64,000 nt of DNA from Chrysoperla carnea (GCF_905475395.1 NC_058339.1:7076001-7140000); one strand, 5' to 3'. Counted from the stretch's first letter, positions 48,856 to 60,263 are shown. Numbers and translations: made by a program. Notes: generated from the sequence alone by a model not told the origin.

Positions 48856-51086
48856 CTATAATAAAGATGGGAATAACTCTTGAAAACTTTCATTCCATAA
48901 ATCATTAAATTCACTATGATTTGAAGTATCACTAAGTGGTGAACCAATAGATTCGTAGCCTCCATCAGAGACTGATATGTCATGATGTTGTTTATGATAC
49001 TGTGGTGATGATGAATAACTATCACGACTTGAAACAGGTGACATTACTTCTGCTATACTAGGTATGGGTGATAATAACTTTAATGGTGGTTCAACTGATG
49101 GTATTGTTGTATCTGTATCAACAAATGTTGATAAATAATGACTTAGACTTTCTGTTGAATGATTATTCTCTTCTGGAACATCAGTAGTGATTACTTCTGT
49201 GACAGCATCTTCAATACAAACATCATTTTCATCACTGATCACAATTGTTATACAATTTGAATCTTCATCGTATGTACCATATAATACTTCTTCATCCATT
49301 TCTTCTTTTACTTCTGTTTTAATATTTAAATTATCGATTTCATTTAATCGTTCATTTTCTGTTATACTTATGTCGTTCTTTAGATTTGTTGTTAAACTGT
49401 TTGTGCTTAATTCATTTATGCTTTTGTCGTTCCTACTGGATTCCATGCATTCTGATGACGTCCCCACCAATCTTGAAGTTTCAGACTGTTGGCTGGTATT
49501 TGTAGTTCGCCCCTAAAAATAATTTATTATATTAATTCATGTTCGATAATCCTACTAAGGAAGATTCTATCTACCGATTAAAAAACTACAAACCTCGATA
49601 TTTTCTCTCTTACTACTTGCTTTAAGTTCTCCAGTGATATCTTGGAGTAAGCTTTGGGCAAGTTCTTCAAGTTTATCGGCATCGAACTCTGAATCGAATC
49701 CGCAGATGTCGGCAAGAGAAGGCATGCCATCAATATCTGTAGAAGTAGGTGTGCTGCCGGTTGCGCTGCTCGTCCCTGCTGCAGAGGGCTATCAACAGAC
49801 ACTGCTGGTCCAGATTTAACGAGACCGCAACCGACAGAACACACCTGATGTCTACATGATGATGTTGATGTCATTTTCTCACGTAGTTCTGCATTTTCTT
49901 TTAAGAGTTTTTCATTGAATTCTCGTAAGCTTTGGCATTCTTTAATTAATGTTTCATTCTGTTTTACCAATATATTTAAAGAGTTTTCCATTTCATCCAT
50001 TTTTGCCTTTTTACGATCACGTGATGTTTGTGCTGCAACACGATTCTTTAATTTCCTATAACAAAACGTATATTTTAAACACGATGTTTAACAAATAACA
50101 GGTGGGCTATAATCGGCTATTTTTAAATCCCCGATGGTCATGACATTTCAAAATATTGATTTAGGCCATCCCTTCGTAATCTTCGGAAAGAGCGGGTCGA
50201 ATTAGCACAAGTTTACGATTTTTCTTGCTGATAAATGAATAAGAAGAAATTTGTAGGCATTCTACGATCTAACATACAAATAGAATCACACAATTTGTAA
50301 ATATTTCCAAAATAATTAAAAAACGACTTCACTCAAGCATATTTACGTTCATATTCGTTGAAACACATTTATTACATATCAATATATTTCATTTTTAAAT
50401 CAACTTATGCAATACATATTACACATATGTCATTTATGTTGCATAAAATTCAAAATATATTGGAAAAAGTAATCAACCGGTGCTGGCGGATCGTATATTT
50501 GTTTAGATAAACAAAAATCAACTCTATTTATTAAACAATGTTTTTTTTATTGAAAGCAACGGACTTACAAACTAATTTTAAGTCAACTCTACCCTCTCCG
50601 ATACAAGAGACGAAAAAGTTAGTATCCCTTTTCATTAACTTTAATGAAGTTTGATTACGTTAAAAGCTAATAAACAAAACCATTAAAAAATGTAAAACCT
50701 ATAAATCATATCAAAACTTTTTTTTCAAATAAAATATTGAACTCAGTTTTTAAAAAAAAAAATTTGGGATAATAAAGAAAAAATTTTAGTCTAATTATTC
50801 TTTAATTTTAATTTAAAAAAAAAAAATCATACTTCAATTAAAATGGAATACCCGGTATACATTATCAAAAAATTATGAAGGCCACTATTTGAATAGATTA
50901 TTCTAGAAAATCAAAAAGTACTTACTTTCTTAAAACTTTTTCCTCCCATGTTAAATGATCTAATCTTCGTTTTTTTCCTCTTGTTATTGAATTTTCATTA
51001 TTTGACGTTGTTTTGTAACCCACCAGAGAGGAATTTCTGGAGGTGTTAACATAACTGGGAATTGTTATCAAAATCGGTGTACTCAT
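48856..51086 (-). CDS. Xbp1: X-box binding protein 1 (XBP1), unfolded-protein-response bZIP factor
   Basis: Nuclear bZIP transcription factor made active when IRE1 cuts its mRNA during ER stress. Three exons on minus: 51086-50926 (phase 2, GTAAGT), 50055-49594 (donor GTTTGT) and 49512-48856. Basic region: RGKKRRLDHLTWEEKVLRKK then LKNRVAAQTSRDRKKAK (about 36-72), the canonical XBP1 signature; a leucine zipper follows to about 110. Removing the 23-nt cytoplasmic intron 49804-49782 shifts the frame at codon 138 and opens a 418-residue protein whose last 219 codons form an acidic/Ser-rich activation domain. Without that cut the frame is the alternative one and ends at 49416 after conventional splicing, giving about 239 residues. 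Only the IRE1-spliced frame fits the long exon 3 frame, which is strong support. The start ATG is the first in frame with the bZIP. Confidence 0.95.
49782..49804 (-). promoter_or_regulatory. IRE1-cleaved noncanonical intron of XBP1 (23 nt)
   Basis: On minus, two hairpins bear the IRE1 loop pattern CNG-CNGN. The 5' loop is CAGCAGU on a GGAC/GUCU stem and the 3' loop is CUGCAGC on a CCCU/AGGG stem. Cutting after the third loop base of each removes exactly 23 nt (C at 49804 to G at 49782). The 23-nt length equals that known from Drosophila Xbp1; mammals use 26. Confidence 0.93.
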
Positions 51087-51300
51087 TTTTATTTGATACC
51101 GAGACGTTATTTAATCACTGTTATCTTAAACTATACTTGTTATTTGTTTTATTAACCACGATTGCACTAAAAAACAATATTATAAAAATATTGATCACTT
51201 ATACGATTACCACTTCTTCTTTTAAACATTCTTATTTGTTGAATATTGATATTTTCTGATGCAAGACTTGTCACAGAATTCTGTGTCGATTTAACTTCGA

Positions 51301-51350
51301 TGTGGTGTTTTATCATTGGTTCATTGCTGTGTTGGCATGGTATCACGTCA
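51301..51350 (-). promoter_or_regulatory. ERSE-like and UPRE-like sites upstream of XBP1
   Basis: On the gene strand, TGACGTGA (51350-51343) matches the UPRE core bound by XBP1/ATF6. Further along, CCAAT-N9-CCACA (51319-51301) differs from the ERSE consensus CCAAT-N9-CCACG at one base with exact spacing. They lie 215-265 bp upstream of the start codon. Function is inferred. Confidence 0.45.
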
Positions 51351-53000
51351 TCATCAACAAATTACTTCGACTTTATTCACGAATTTATACGAAAATAAAC
51401 GAAATCATTAAAATGTACACAAACCGACCCTACATAAACAAAACTCAATTATGCAGGTTGGTCTATTTAGCACCTCCATTTTAGCCACAAGTTTTATGAA
51501 TTAAAATTAAGAATATTAAGAAATTTCTTTTTGTATTCATCATATTCAAGTTATATGTGGCTTAATGGTCAAATGATTATATTCAAGTTATTTCTGGTTA
51601 CATAAACTGGTTAATAAGGATGTTGACTAATGTCTAAAAAATTGGTCAAATCCATTTAGAAGGGGCTAAATGGGTAGATATTATTAATATATTTTGTTTA
51701 GTAAAAAATATTGCATCAGAATTTCTTTACATGGATATTATTTATCATCAGTCATTGTATATGTCGCAGTCAAAATCCATAATCAGTCAGAATTGGCTCA
51801 AATTAAATTTTGACTGAGCAATATTGGTTAAAAGTTATCTTCACCTAGAGTTTTAGCAAAATAACTTATTTTATTTTGATTTAGATAGTGTTTGGGTAAA
51901 ATCCAAAAAATTATTATAGCAATCTGGCGAGTTGCAACTCCCAACTATAAATACCCCGGCTGATCTCTAATTATTTTGACTAAAACTCTTAACTAACATC
52001 ATTTTTAAACAATATTGATATTCTTTTCGAAGCTTTTGCATATCAATATTGACTGTTTTTTCAGTTATGAATTTTGACTGTAACATGTATAATAAATTTT
52101 ATAATAATTATAATTTTACTATGCTATTTACTATAATGAATCATTTTAATGACTTATTTACGTATATTATTACAAAATTTTACATTTTATTTGATCATAA
52201 ACTTTTAGTATCATCTAAAAATGATTCACACAGTTTAAAGGTACTTTCCAAAGTTAATAAATTTTACCCACAAGTAAAAGTTCAAACAAAAAACCAAAAA
52301 TCAAAATCAATTTATCCGTTTAGGAGTTACGATGTGCCACACGCAGACAAACTTTTTCACAAACATCACTCTTTTTGGGTCGGGGGTAAATAACTACAAA
52401 TACTTGTCCTGTAATCTGTAATAAGTATATTCTTACACTTACCTATCCAAAATGAAGACTGCGGACCGGACCGGATTCGATCCAAAACTGCTACATAATA
52501 GTTCACTGTAATTGTTATTGCAATTTTCACCTACAGTCCAAGCAAATTAACCATTTGGCTACTTAAATTCTGGTCAAGGTGGGGTAACCTTTTCATAGCA
52601 CCTATATTATCGACGATCTCTTCACGAATAGGGACTATTGTTTATTTCCTTTTATGGAATTTAATAAAAATAATTAATACAAATTCTTTGCGTTTTTTTT
52701 TTTATTAAAAAAATATACAATTAAAAATATTAGTCAGAGTTAAAAACTTGTTAAATAATTAAATTTTATTTTACAATTAAAATGGTAGTTAGAGGGCTAA
52801 ATAACTAGTTTGCTGATAATCAGCTCACAGGCGTTCTTTATCAGCTAAACGCAGACATTATAGGCAATTATCTCTTTATATATCAGTCAAATATTATTAT
52901 CGAATTTCTAGTTCGTTTGAACATTGAAACTTTTGTCGATTTTGCCCTTGGTGTGAGAAAGCAAAATTTCTACCAAGTCCCTAACTATAATTAAAATTAA
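51351..53000. other. Intergenic between XBP1 and barren
   Basis: Holds a diverged family K fragment (about 52225-52390, GATTCATCC-like and TTTAGGAGTTACGATG blocks) and a tRNA-derived unit at 52450-52580. No gene is seen. Short frames at 51062-51484 and 52049-52393 are AT-driven. Confidence 0.45.
52450..52580 (-). repeat. tRNA-derived SINE-like unit
   Basis: On minus, an A box AGTAGCCAAATGGTTAATTT and, about 70 bp later, a B box TTTTGGATCGAATCCGG. The box distance is larger than in an ordinary tRNA, pointing to a SINE head or pseudogene. Confidence 0.55.
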
Positions 53001-53317
53001 TAGGTCTGCGGTCATACGTAATTTTAGTGAGTCATTTCAGAAATTATAGAAACTATTTCGCGTTCTAAAAAGTGGAAGACCTTGGCCCCCAATAGAGTAC
53101 CGTAGATATTGCGACTCTCAATTTTCAACTGATTCCAGAAAGGATATAACCGGTTTTAATCGACAGGCATTCCAAAAAATATAGAGGATGTGAGATTCTC
53201 CTCTCAAAGTCCCCCGCTTTTTAGAATGCGCAATAAGCTTATGATTGAGATGCTTGCTACGAAATTTTCAGCCTTCTGAAATGGCTCACTAAAACTCAGC
53301 TTGGTTGTAGACCTATA
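53001..53317. mobile_element. MITE just downstream of barren
   Basis: Arms share ATAGGTCT at the ends and TTTTAGTGAG(T/C)CATTTCAGAA inside, inverted, over about 50 bp each, with a 220-bp interior. It begins about 50 bp past the barren stop codon. No clear AATAAA lies between, so the barren mRNA may terminate within it. Confidence 0.75.
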
Positions 53318-53368
53318 ATCTAAAATTGAGCTATAAAATAAAATTTAAAATTGAGTCATAAAACATGT

Positions 53369-56300
53369 TCATCCCTTATTAATTATAACGTCTTTTAATT
53401 CATGATCCCCCATTAATTTTAATGTATTTTCATTGGCTAAATGTAATAAACCAAAGAATCCTAATGGTACACTAATATTTGCAGCTTGGTCACGTGGCAA
53501 TAATCTTGGTAATTTTTCAATAATTACTGAAAATTTTGTTTCAGTTGCTTCTTTAATATTATTTTCTGTATTTAACTGTAAACAAATAATTCAAATATTA
53601 ATTTTCAGTGTTTTTTTTTTTTAAATTGGGAGAAATAGACATTTCATTTTTGCCCTGAATAGACCTTTTTCATGAAAAACAGAAATGCTTTTTTTATTTC
53701 TTTAAGAGAATAAATTCCTACTTACATTATTTTCATTTTCTTTATTATCATCATCGGTATTTCTTGTAATTATGTTCCACATACAATGTTTGATTGCCTT
53801 CATGTTCACTTTTTTCGCTCGTGTTGAATAAGGTACAAAAAGTTTTGGAATCTAAAAAAAAAAAAATTAATATAAAATATTAAATTGACATTCACCAAAA
53901 GGACCCGAGGTTCATTAAATTTAAAATATCAAGACAAATTAAAATTAATAAACTTACAATTCTTGGTGCAGGGAGTAAATTTTCACCAGTAAGCATTATA
54001 TCACCTTCTTCTCCATGATCCACACCAGAAAATACATCACCATGATTCATTTCATGGTCACTATTATAGTCATGTTCAATATCATTATTGTCAAGTAAAT
54101 CGGGCTAAAAATTTTAGTACAATTAGGCAAAAAAAAAAAACGGTAAATCTAGGATTGTCACTTTTTGTGTAAAAACGTTAAAATCTACGATGAATACGAA
54201 ATGGAATTCCAGAAGCCAACGTTTTCGTCAAAACAGAATCAATGCTCGAATGTACAGACTGAGTCAGTTGATTATTTTACGGATCAAACTCGACTGTTAA
54301 TAACTGTATAAAAAAAATGGTAATACTCACATCTGGTGGGTTACAAAATGCGCTATCATTTAAATTATTATAATCATATTGATTATTTTCTATTGATAAA
54401 GAAGAAGCTGGCCGTTCTTGAGGTACCAATGACCAGTTTGCATTTAAAAATACTCTTAAGGTGTCCGCAATAGTCACATGTAAATCTATTGGTAATTCAT
54501 TCCTAGAATATTTCAATTATTTGTTATTATAATTTATGATTTGTTCATTTGTTCCAAGAACATTTTTGGTTAATTTGTTCTAAGAACATTTTTTTGTTAA
54601 TTTTGACCCCAATTATATGATAAAATTTTTTCCGAAGCGATTCGGTCTACATTACATATTTGTTTAAAAAAAATTGTTTAAACAAAATCCTACCGGGTTA
54701 CCCACCGACAACCTGCACTTTTACGTTCAGGAGCATGTTTTTTACAGGATTCTGTAGAAACGCTCTGTAGCATGCTGTAGAAATTGATATCTCTTTTCGT
54801 TTTTGAGTTATCGTGTTCACAGACGAGCAGACATTGAAACGGACAACTCGAAATGGATTTTATGTACCCAAATTTTGTTGGTAGCTTCAATATTTTTAAG
54901 CGTTACAAATTTAGGACTAAACTTAGTATACCGTGATATATTTCAATAATATACATGGTATAATGAAATAAATTTGGGGGATCTATTTTTTCTACATAAT
55001 TTTCTACTAACTTGTTTTTATCCCAACTGCAGACAGTAGACATTTTTAATCTATTATCGCTACATTTTAAAAATGGTTCTGCCGCCATTGAATTTTCCTC
55101 ATCTGCAGGTAGTAATTCTTCAAATGACATTTCAATGATTGCCACTTTTGGTTTTCGTTTTTTTGCATTTGCTTCAACAGGTACCGTCTGCTGCAGAGTT
55201 CGTCTTGGTTGTGCTAGATACAAAATATAAAAAAACCGTGAAAATTCCAATAAAAACGGGAATTTACACACACTTCTGTTAAACGGCTACTTACTTCTAT
55301 GTACAATAGATTTAATTTTCCAATGAGCAGGTCCTGCCCATATACCACTAACAATCAAATTATAAGAATATTCTAAATTTCTGGTATGGCTTGGATGTGA
55401 TGGTCTCATATCGACAATATTCTCAATTTGTGGCTTACATCCAGCTAATGCTGTTGGTAAATTTACATTGGCTACAACATTTGCTTCTTGTACAATTTCT
55501 TCGTCACTACTATAACAGCGTGGATCGCCAGCATCTTCCATGGTTACATCCATAATTTCTTGTGGTTCAGCATTTATATCAAATGCCAAATTAATTTGAT
55601 CCGTTGTTGATGGCATTATGGATTTATTTTGTTGGGAATTTGATGCCCTAAATAATGTTAATAGATTAAAATGGATCACCCTACATATATATACATAAAT
55701 TAATTATCCAGTCAAATTAGTCCATAAAATATAAGTAAGGTTACAAAAATTCCCATAATTTGACTGGATAATAATGAATATAATAATAGCACATACTCTT
55801 CTTCATCTGGAGACCAATTTGTAAGTGAAAATTCCGAAAATGTTGAACATATTTTTAACGTGTTAATTACAGTTGGTGATGGTAACGATAATGGTAAAAT
55901 GATTGTTTTAATCTCTTCATCTAATTCCATTGCACCAGGATCTGTTCTCTTCATGATTGTAGAATCAAAGAACTGTTCATTTGTTCTAAAAAAAAGAAAA
56001 AGAGTTACGTTATTTAACAGTCGAATAGTAATAAAAAAAACTTTTAACAAAAAGAAAACCGACTTCAAAAGAAAAACTTTTCCAAGACAAATTAAAATGC
56101 ACTTTAAAAGTAAAAAAATAACGATAATATAACGTAGTTAAAATTATTGTTATTTTTGGAGTTGGTGTCAGCCAAGGAAACATCTCTGACAGAACAGTTT
56201 GCTACATTAACTTGGCTGACACCGACTCCAAAAATAACAATAATTTTAACTACATTATATTATCGTTATTTTTTTACCTTTAGAGTGCATTTTAATTTGT

Positions 56301-58329
56301 TTTGGAAAAGTTTTTCTTTTGAAGTCGGTTTTCTTTTGAAGTTTTTTTTATTTTGTGATTTTTAGTGAACCTGAAGTGCACTAACTAATTTATCACTAAA
56401 AAAAAGAATCATCGAAATCGGTTGGCGTGATATTGAGTTATTCGACCTCTTGTCGTGCAGACTTAATGCAAATTTAAGACATTTTATGATTTGCTCATGG
56501 ATACCGTTATCAGAACTCGATCAAAATGAAATGGGACCACACGGGAAGCACTAGCTTTCAAATAGATAAAGAATTATCAAAATCCGTTCACCCAGTATAA
56601 AGTTCTGAGGTAACAAACATAAAATTTAAAAAAAAATACAGTCGAATTGATAACCTCCTCCTTTCTTGTTTGAAGTCGGTTAAAAAATAGACCGAATCGA
56701 ATAGTAGAAGATTTCACAAGATAATACCTGATATCATATTCGCTGATTTGACTATTGAGTGGTGCAAATACTTGAAACATATTATCTGTACCGATAATAT
56801 CTCCACTACGTGTATTTAATTCAGCAAAAATTGGATGAGCTGTATCCAACAGATCTACATCACCAATGAGTGCTTCAGGATTTGTTGTTGTTTTACTTTT
56901 TCCTTTCTTCTTCTTTTTCAGTCGAGCTCGTTGAGTAGCTTCAGCTCCTTCATGGCCTCCGTGGTTATTATTATCACCATCTTCATCTCCATCCCCTTCA
57001 TTATTTTTGTCATTGTTACCTTTATGACCTAAATTACCTGCCAATCGAATAACTTCCGTATACACATCATCCACTCGTAGACAGTAGACTTTCGCACTGG
57101 CTGTCAATGAAGCCGTAGCAAGTTGTAATGGATTTTCTGCATTTTTATCAACTAACATTCTTAAGTAATCAATAATGTGAATTTTCCATACATTTTTTGC
57201 ATTAATTTTCTGAAAATACAAAATAAATTGGTATGCGAGTAGCGATCTGATTGAAATTTCTGTGGCGACCCGATAAGAATTCTGGAAAACTGAGAAATCG
57301 TCACAAAAATGATCATTGAAATTCTAATAACATCTAGATTAGGTTAGGTTAGAGTGGCTGTCCTGGGGTGGGACACACTTAGACCATCAGGTCCGTTATG
57401 ATACCGTAAATGGGTTGGCCCATACCCGGCCACTACTCCATTAACCATTTGGAGCTGTTTAAGAACAGCAGGAGGGCTTTGACGTTGACTGACTTTAGGT
57501 CGGAGAGGTCGTCAAAGAGAGGCTGGCTCAAGTAAGTTCATCTTCTCATGACAAGAGCTGGGCAGTGACAGAAAAGATGAGACATTGTCTCCTCCTCGTC
57601 ATCACTGTGACAGCTCCTGCAGTAGTCGTGATACACTGCCACGCCTAAGCGTTCAGCATGCTTGCCGCCCAGTCAGTATCCTGTGATAGCCGCAACAACT
57701 TTGCGAACAGAGGCCCTTGGAAGTGATATTAGAACTTCTTCGGAACGCCTGCGATTGTACTCAGACCATATCTGTCTTGTAGTATCACAAGTACGTTCTT
57801 CCCTTCAATAACATCTAAAAGATAACTTTTCTTTTCATTACTAAAAAATATTTTCAAATTTGTTTAATTTTCGAATTTGAACGATTAAGACAGAATTTGA
57901 TCCCTTCGTTATTCGTGGCGTAAGTTGTCAACGAGAATTTACAAAAAATTTGATAAAATACATACATTTTCGACAGACATTCGAACCCAATTACCCAAAA
58001 ACTCTTCCAATGTATTTAATGGAAGTGATTGTGTTTTTTGGGTTTCTTGGGGTTCTTCTTGCAATAACGATAAACGTTTCCAGTTTCTTCGTTCAGCTTC
58101 ATCGTCGTTTGTCTAAAACGGACAAAAAAACACCAAAAAAAATATAGTTATTTATATGTACTGATTACTCGGTATTGCTTACTTGGAAAACGACCGGTGT
58201 TGATGTTACAAGACCAATTGATGACCTTCTCATAGGATTTATACGTCCAATTGGACTATCTAACACTCCTGCTTGCATATTTAAACTTTTACGCTTTTTA
58301 CTGGGGGCTGGTGTTTTTGGTGTTCCCAT
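53369..58329 (-). CDS. barr: Condensin complex subunit 2 (CAP-H / barren)
   Basis: Kleisin subunit of condensin I, closing the SMC2-SMC4 ring for mitotic chromosome compaction. Ten exons on minus: 58329-58183, 58112-57966, 57209-56728, 55985-55797, 55647-55295, 55213-55012, 54502-54331, 54104-53958, 53851-53726 and 53575-53369; 723 residues, usual for CAP-H. Landmarks: N-terminal MGTPKTPAPSKKRKSLN and DSPIGRINPMRRSSIGL; NDDEAERRNWKRLSLLQ; the SMC2-contacting helix region KINAKNVWKIHIIDYLRML to YCLRVDDVYTEVIRLAGNLG; central GIWAGPAHWKIK; then YSTRAKKVNMKAIKHCMWN; and the C-terminal winged helix (IPKLFVPYS early, GFFGLLHLANENTLKLMGDH late). All junctions keep frame. The exon 6 donor (GTTAGT at 55011) is chosen because it alone joins KNK to NELPID in frame; the open frame runs on into a repeat. 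The introns hold repeats A, C and a LINE fragment. Confidence 0.93.
54770..54965 (-). repeat. Repeat family A, copy 6, in barren intron 6
   Basis: The 3' third of family A: TATCTCTTTTCGTTTTTGAG, TTATCGTGTTCACAGACG, GTTACAAATTTAGGACTAAA and the terminal TATACCGTG...CATGGTATA hairpin. It is in forward orientation on the window and hence antisense to the gene, starting some 45 bp from the exon 6 splice donor. Confidence 0.8.
56030..56692 (-). mobile_element. Repeat family C, copy 2, filling barren intron 3
   Basis: 56030-56356 is the palindromic part (AACTTTTAACAAAAAG, ACCGACTTCAAAAGAAAA, GTTGGTGTCAGCCAAGG and mirror). 56380-56692 is the inverted GATGATTC/GTCCCATTTCATTTTG unit found at 24147-24575. 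Together they make up nearly all of the 742-nt intron (55986-56727), leaving only splice-site flanks. Confidence 0.85.
57337..57806 (-). mobile_element. 5'-truncated non-LTR retrotransposon fragment in barren intron 2
   Basis: Flanked by an exact 11-bp duplication AATAACATCTA (57326-57336 and 57807-57817), as expected for target-primed insertion. On minus it encodes a broken end of an ORF2-type protein: RQIWSEYNRRRSEEVL, then GY-stop-LGGKHAERLG, then the zinc-knuckle-like CRSCHSDDEEETMSHLFC with HCPAL. This His/Cys tail after the polymerase/RNase H part is typical of insect Jockey/R1/I-type elements; the exact clade is not determined. At least two in-frame stops show it is dead. It is more GC-rich than the intron. 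Confidence 0.85.
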
Positions 58330-59475
58330 AACGAATTGGTTTTTTAATTATTAAAAAGTGAAGTGGCTACATGTATTTGATGCTCTTCACAACTTAATTT
58401 TATAAATTTATTAGTTATTATTGAAAATTAAATCATCTGAGACACATAATTTTTAAAAAATTTTATTATTCAAACCAAGCAATACAAAAAAAAACTACCA
58501 CTGCATATTTAATTTAAATTGTTACAATTTTAGATTAAATTTTTTTATTTTTATTTCAACTATTATATAAACGTTTCATATTTTAAAATCAAATTAAAAC
58601 TTTAAAAAAAATGTTTCAAAACTTTTCAAGTTTTAGCAAGTGACATTACAACAACGCGCGGATAAGGATGCAGATATATACAAAAAATATGCTTGTTCTT
58701 AAATATAAACCGCCATGATGGCTATTTAACATAAGAATGACAAAGACAAAACCATGATGTAAAATAAAATAAATAGTAAAGGACATACTTATATTAAAGA
58801 TTTATTTCAAATATCTATCTAACAGCGCCACTATATGATTCAAATTGTAACGATTTATTCAACCGTTAATTTCAAATAATGCATTAATTTTTGAAATAAT
58901 TTTAAAATAAATTTAGCTTTATTTTACTTTTTATACAGGGTTTTCCATTAAGAGTGGCTTAACTTAAGTTTGGTATATGAAATATGTTTGCCAAATAATA
59001 TTGTGAAATGAATTAACTTTTTTCAAAATATATAAGCATCTACAAAGTTTGCGTGTACAATTTCCGTTTGTATAAGCAAAGGCTGTAACTGTTCTATCTC
59101 ACGGATCTCGAACGATCTACTTTCTCTTTCGCACATCTTTAATTGTTCCATCTTTCTTCTGATACCAATTTCGATTGGCTAACAGATCGGTGTAGTTACC
59201 TATATTGACGTACATCTTGGCAGGTAGCCATGAACAGAAATAAGTAGGCAAGCCTACCTAGACATATTCTCCACACTATATAAACTATCAGTTAACTAAA
59301 ATTATTTGGTTATCAAATGGATGAAGATCGACCTTATGCCGTCTCTTCTACTCTTGCACAAACAATTTTATTAAATCAGTCCAAAATAAAATAAATAAGT
59401 AGTATTTATTTTCTATAAACAATTAAATACAATATTGTAATATCTGTTCCATATTTCCATTATTACGACATACAA
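58330..59475. other. Intergenic between barren and the small gene pair
   Basis: AT-rich near 58330-58930; 59040-59270 is less AT-rich but without a long frame. A minus AATAAA at 59410-59405 is a plausible end signal for the small gene at 59476-59664. Confidence 0.45.
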
Positions 59476-59664
59476 TTACGCACCACGTAATTTCCATAAA
59501 ATGACTGTCCATGAGAACATGTGGTATAAAAGAAATAATTTATACAAATCGTTTACATCTGCTACATCAAAGATCTCCAGTTCTCCACAGGTATTATAAA
59601 CAAAACTTTTTATTATCGAATTAAAATGTACTGTAGAATTTGAAATTTTTAAAAATTGAAACAT
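59476..59664 (-). CDS. Small uncharacterised protein, 62 aa (paralogue of 60364-60657)
   Basis: Not recognised. Single-exon frame MFQFLKISNSTV..., then CGELEIFDVADVNDLYKLF and HMFSWTVILWKLRGA-stop. The last 37 residues match the 97-residue neighbour at 27 positions and the first 12 match at 8, while a stretch of about 35 residues present in the neighbour is missing. In the 22-codon block DLYK...KLR most codon differences are synonymous (about nine against two), which is the mark of selection on the protein. One hydrophobic C-terminal segment. AATAAA follows at 59410-59405. Either a real short gene or an internally deleted relic. Confidence 0.45.
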   Translation of the reverse strand: MFQFLKISNSTVHFNSIIKSFVYNTCGELEIFDVADVNDLYKLFLLYHMFSWTVILWKLRGA

Positions 59665-60139
59665 TTTTTTTTGTTCTCTTAAAACATAATAAAGTTTTTA
59701 TTTTTTCTTCATTTTCATAACAAAAATTTGACATTTTTCAAAGCATTCTTGGTGACATTATTAATATTACAGTAAAAGTGATCGATTTTACTATTAGACA
59801 GACATCTAGAATGCAGCCATCACACTGCTATGTATCAACCAAAACTGACATAGACACACGGATCGCAATTATACAAAACATACAAAACGATCCCACGTAC
59901 AATGTATATACTAGCCAATAGATTCCTGGAAGAATCATAATTTGCAGTTTATGTTTCAGTTTTTCTTGAAAACACGAATAAAACGATGTTTTCTAAAAAT
60001 GAGCTAGATCATAGCAAGATAGCCCCAAAAACTCCCTGCATACTAAATTTCATGGAAATCGTTGGGGCCGTTTTCGAGATTCTAAATATATATATGTATA
60101 CATAAATTGCTCGTGTAAATATATAAGATTATTTATACA
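59665..60139. other. Spacer between the divergent small genes
   Basis: AT-rich region shared by both divergent genes. A block at 59990-60085 (AGATAGCCCCAAAAACTCCC, CATACTAAATTTCATGGAAA, TCGTTGGGGCCGTTTTCGAG) resembles arthropod repeat sequence. No confident promoter element for the minus gene. Confidence 0.4.
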
Positions 60140-60263
60140 ATTTCAATTATTATTTTTCAATAATTTTAATTTGACATTTGCTATAGTCATAAAGCCGCCC
60201 TTTAACGCAACAATTATACACTGGAAGCGCTGGCAGCGATTTGATTGTCCCTACATTACACAC
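60140..60263 (+). repeat. Repeat family D, copy 4 (3' fragment)
   Basis: TTTCAATAATTTTAATTTGA, CACTGGAAGCGCTGGCAGCG and GATTGTCCCTAC match the right third of family D. It ends about 50 bp before the TATA box of the next gene, so it forms part of that promoter region. Confidence 0.75.

Noticed and set aside
49187-49516. 109-codon plus-strand frame
   Set aside because: Antisense shadow of XBP1 exon 3.
54690-54890. 66-codon minus-strand frame in barren intron 6
   Set aside because: Largely a translation of repeat family A.
55860-56132. 90-codon plus-strand frame
   Set aside because: Antisense to barren exon 4 and running into the family C repeat.
59319-59396. 25-codon plus-strand frame beginning MDEDRPYAVSSTLAQT
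   Set aside because: Too short to support alone and no partner exon or homologue recognised.
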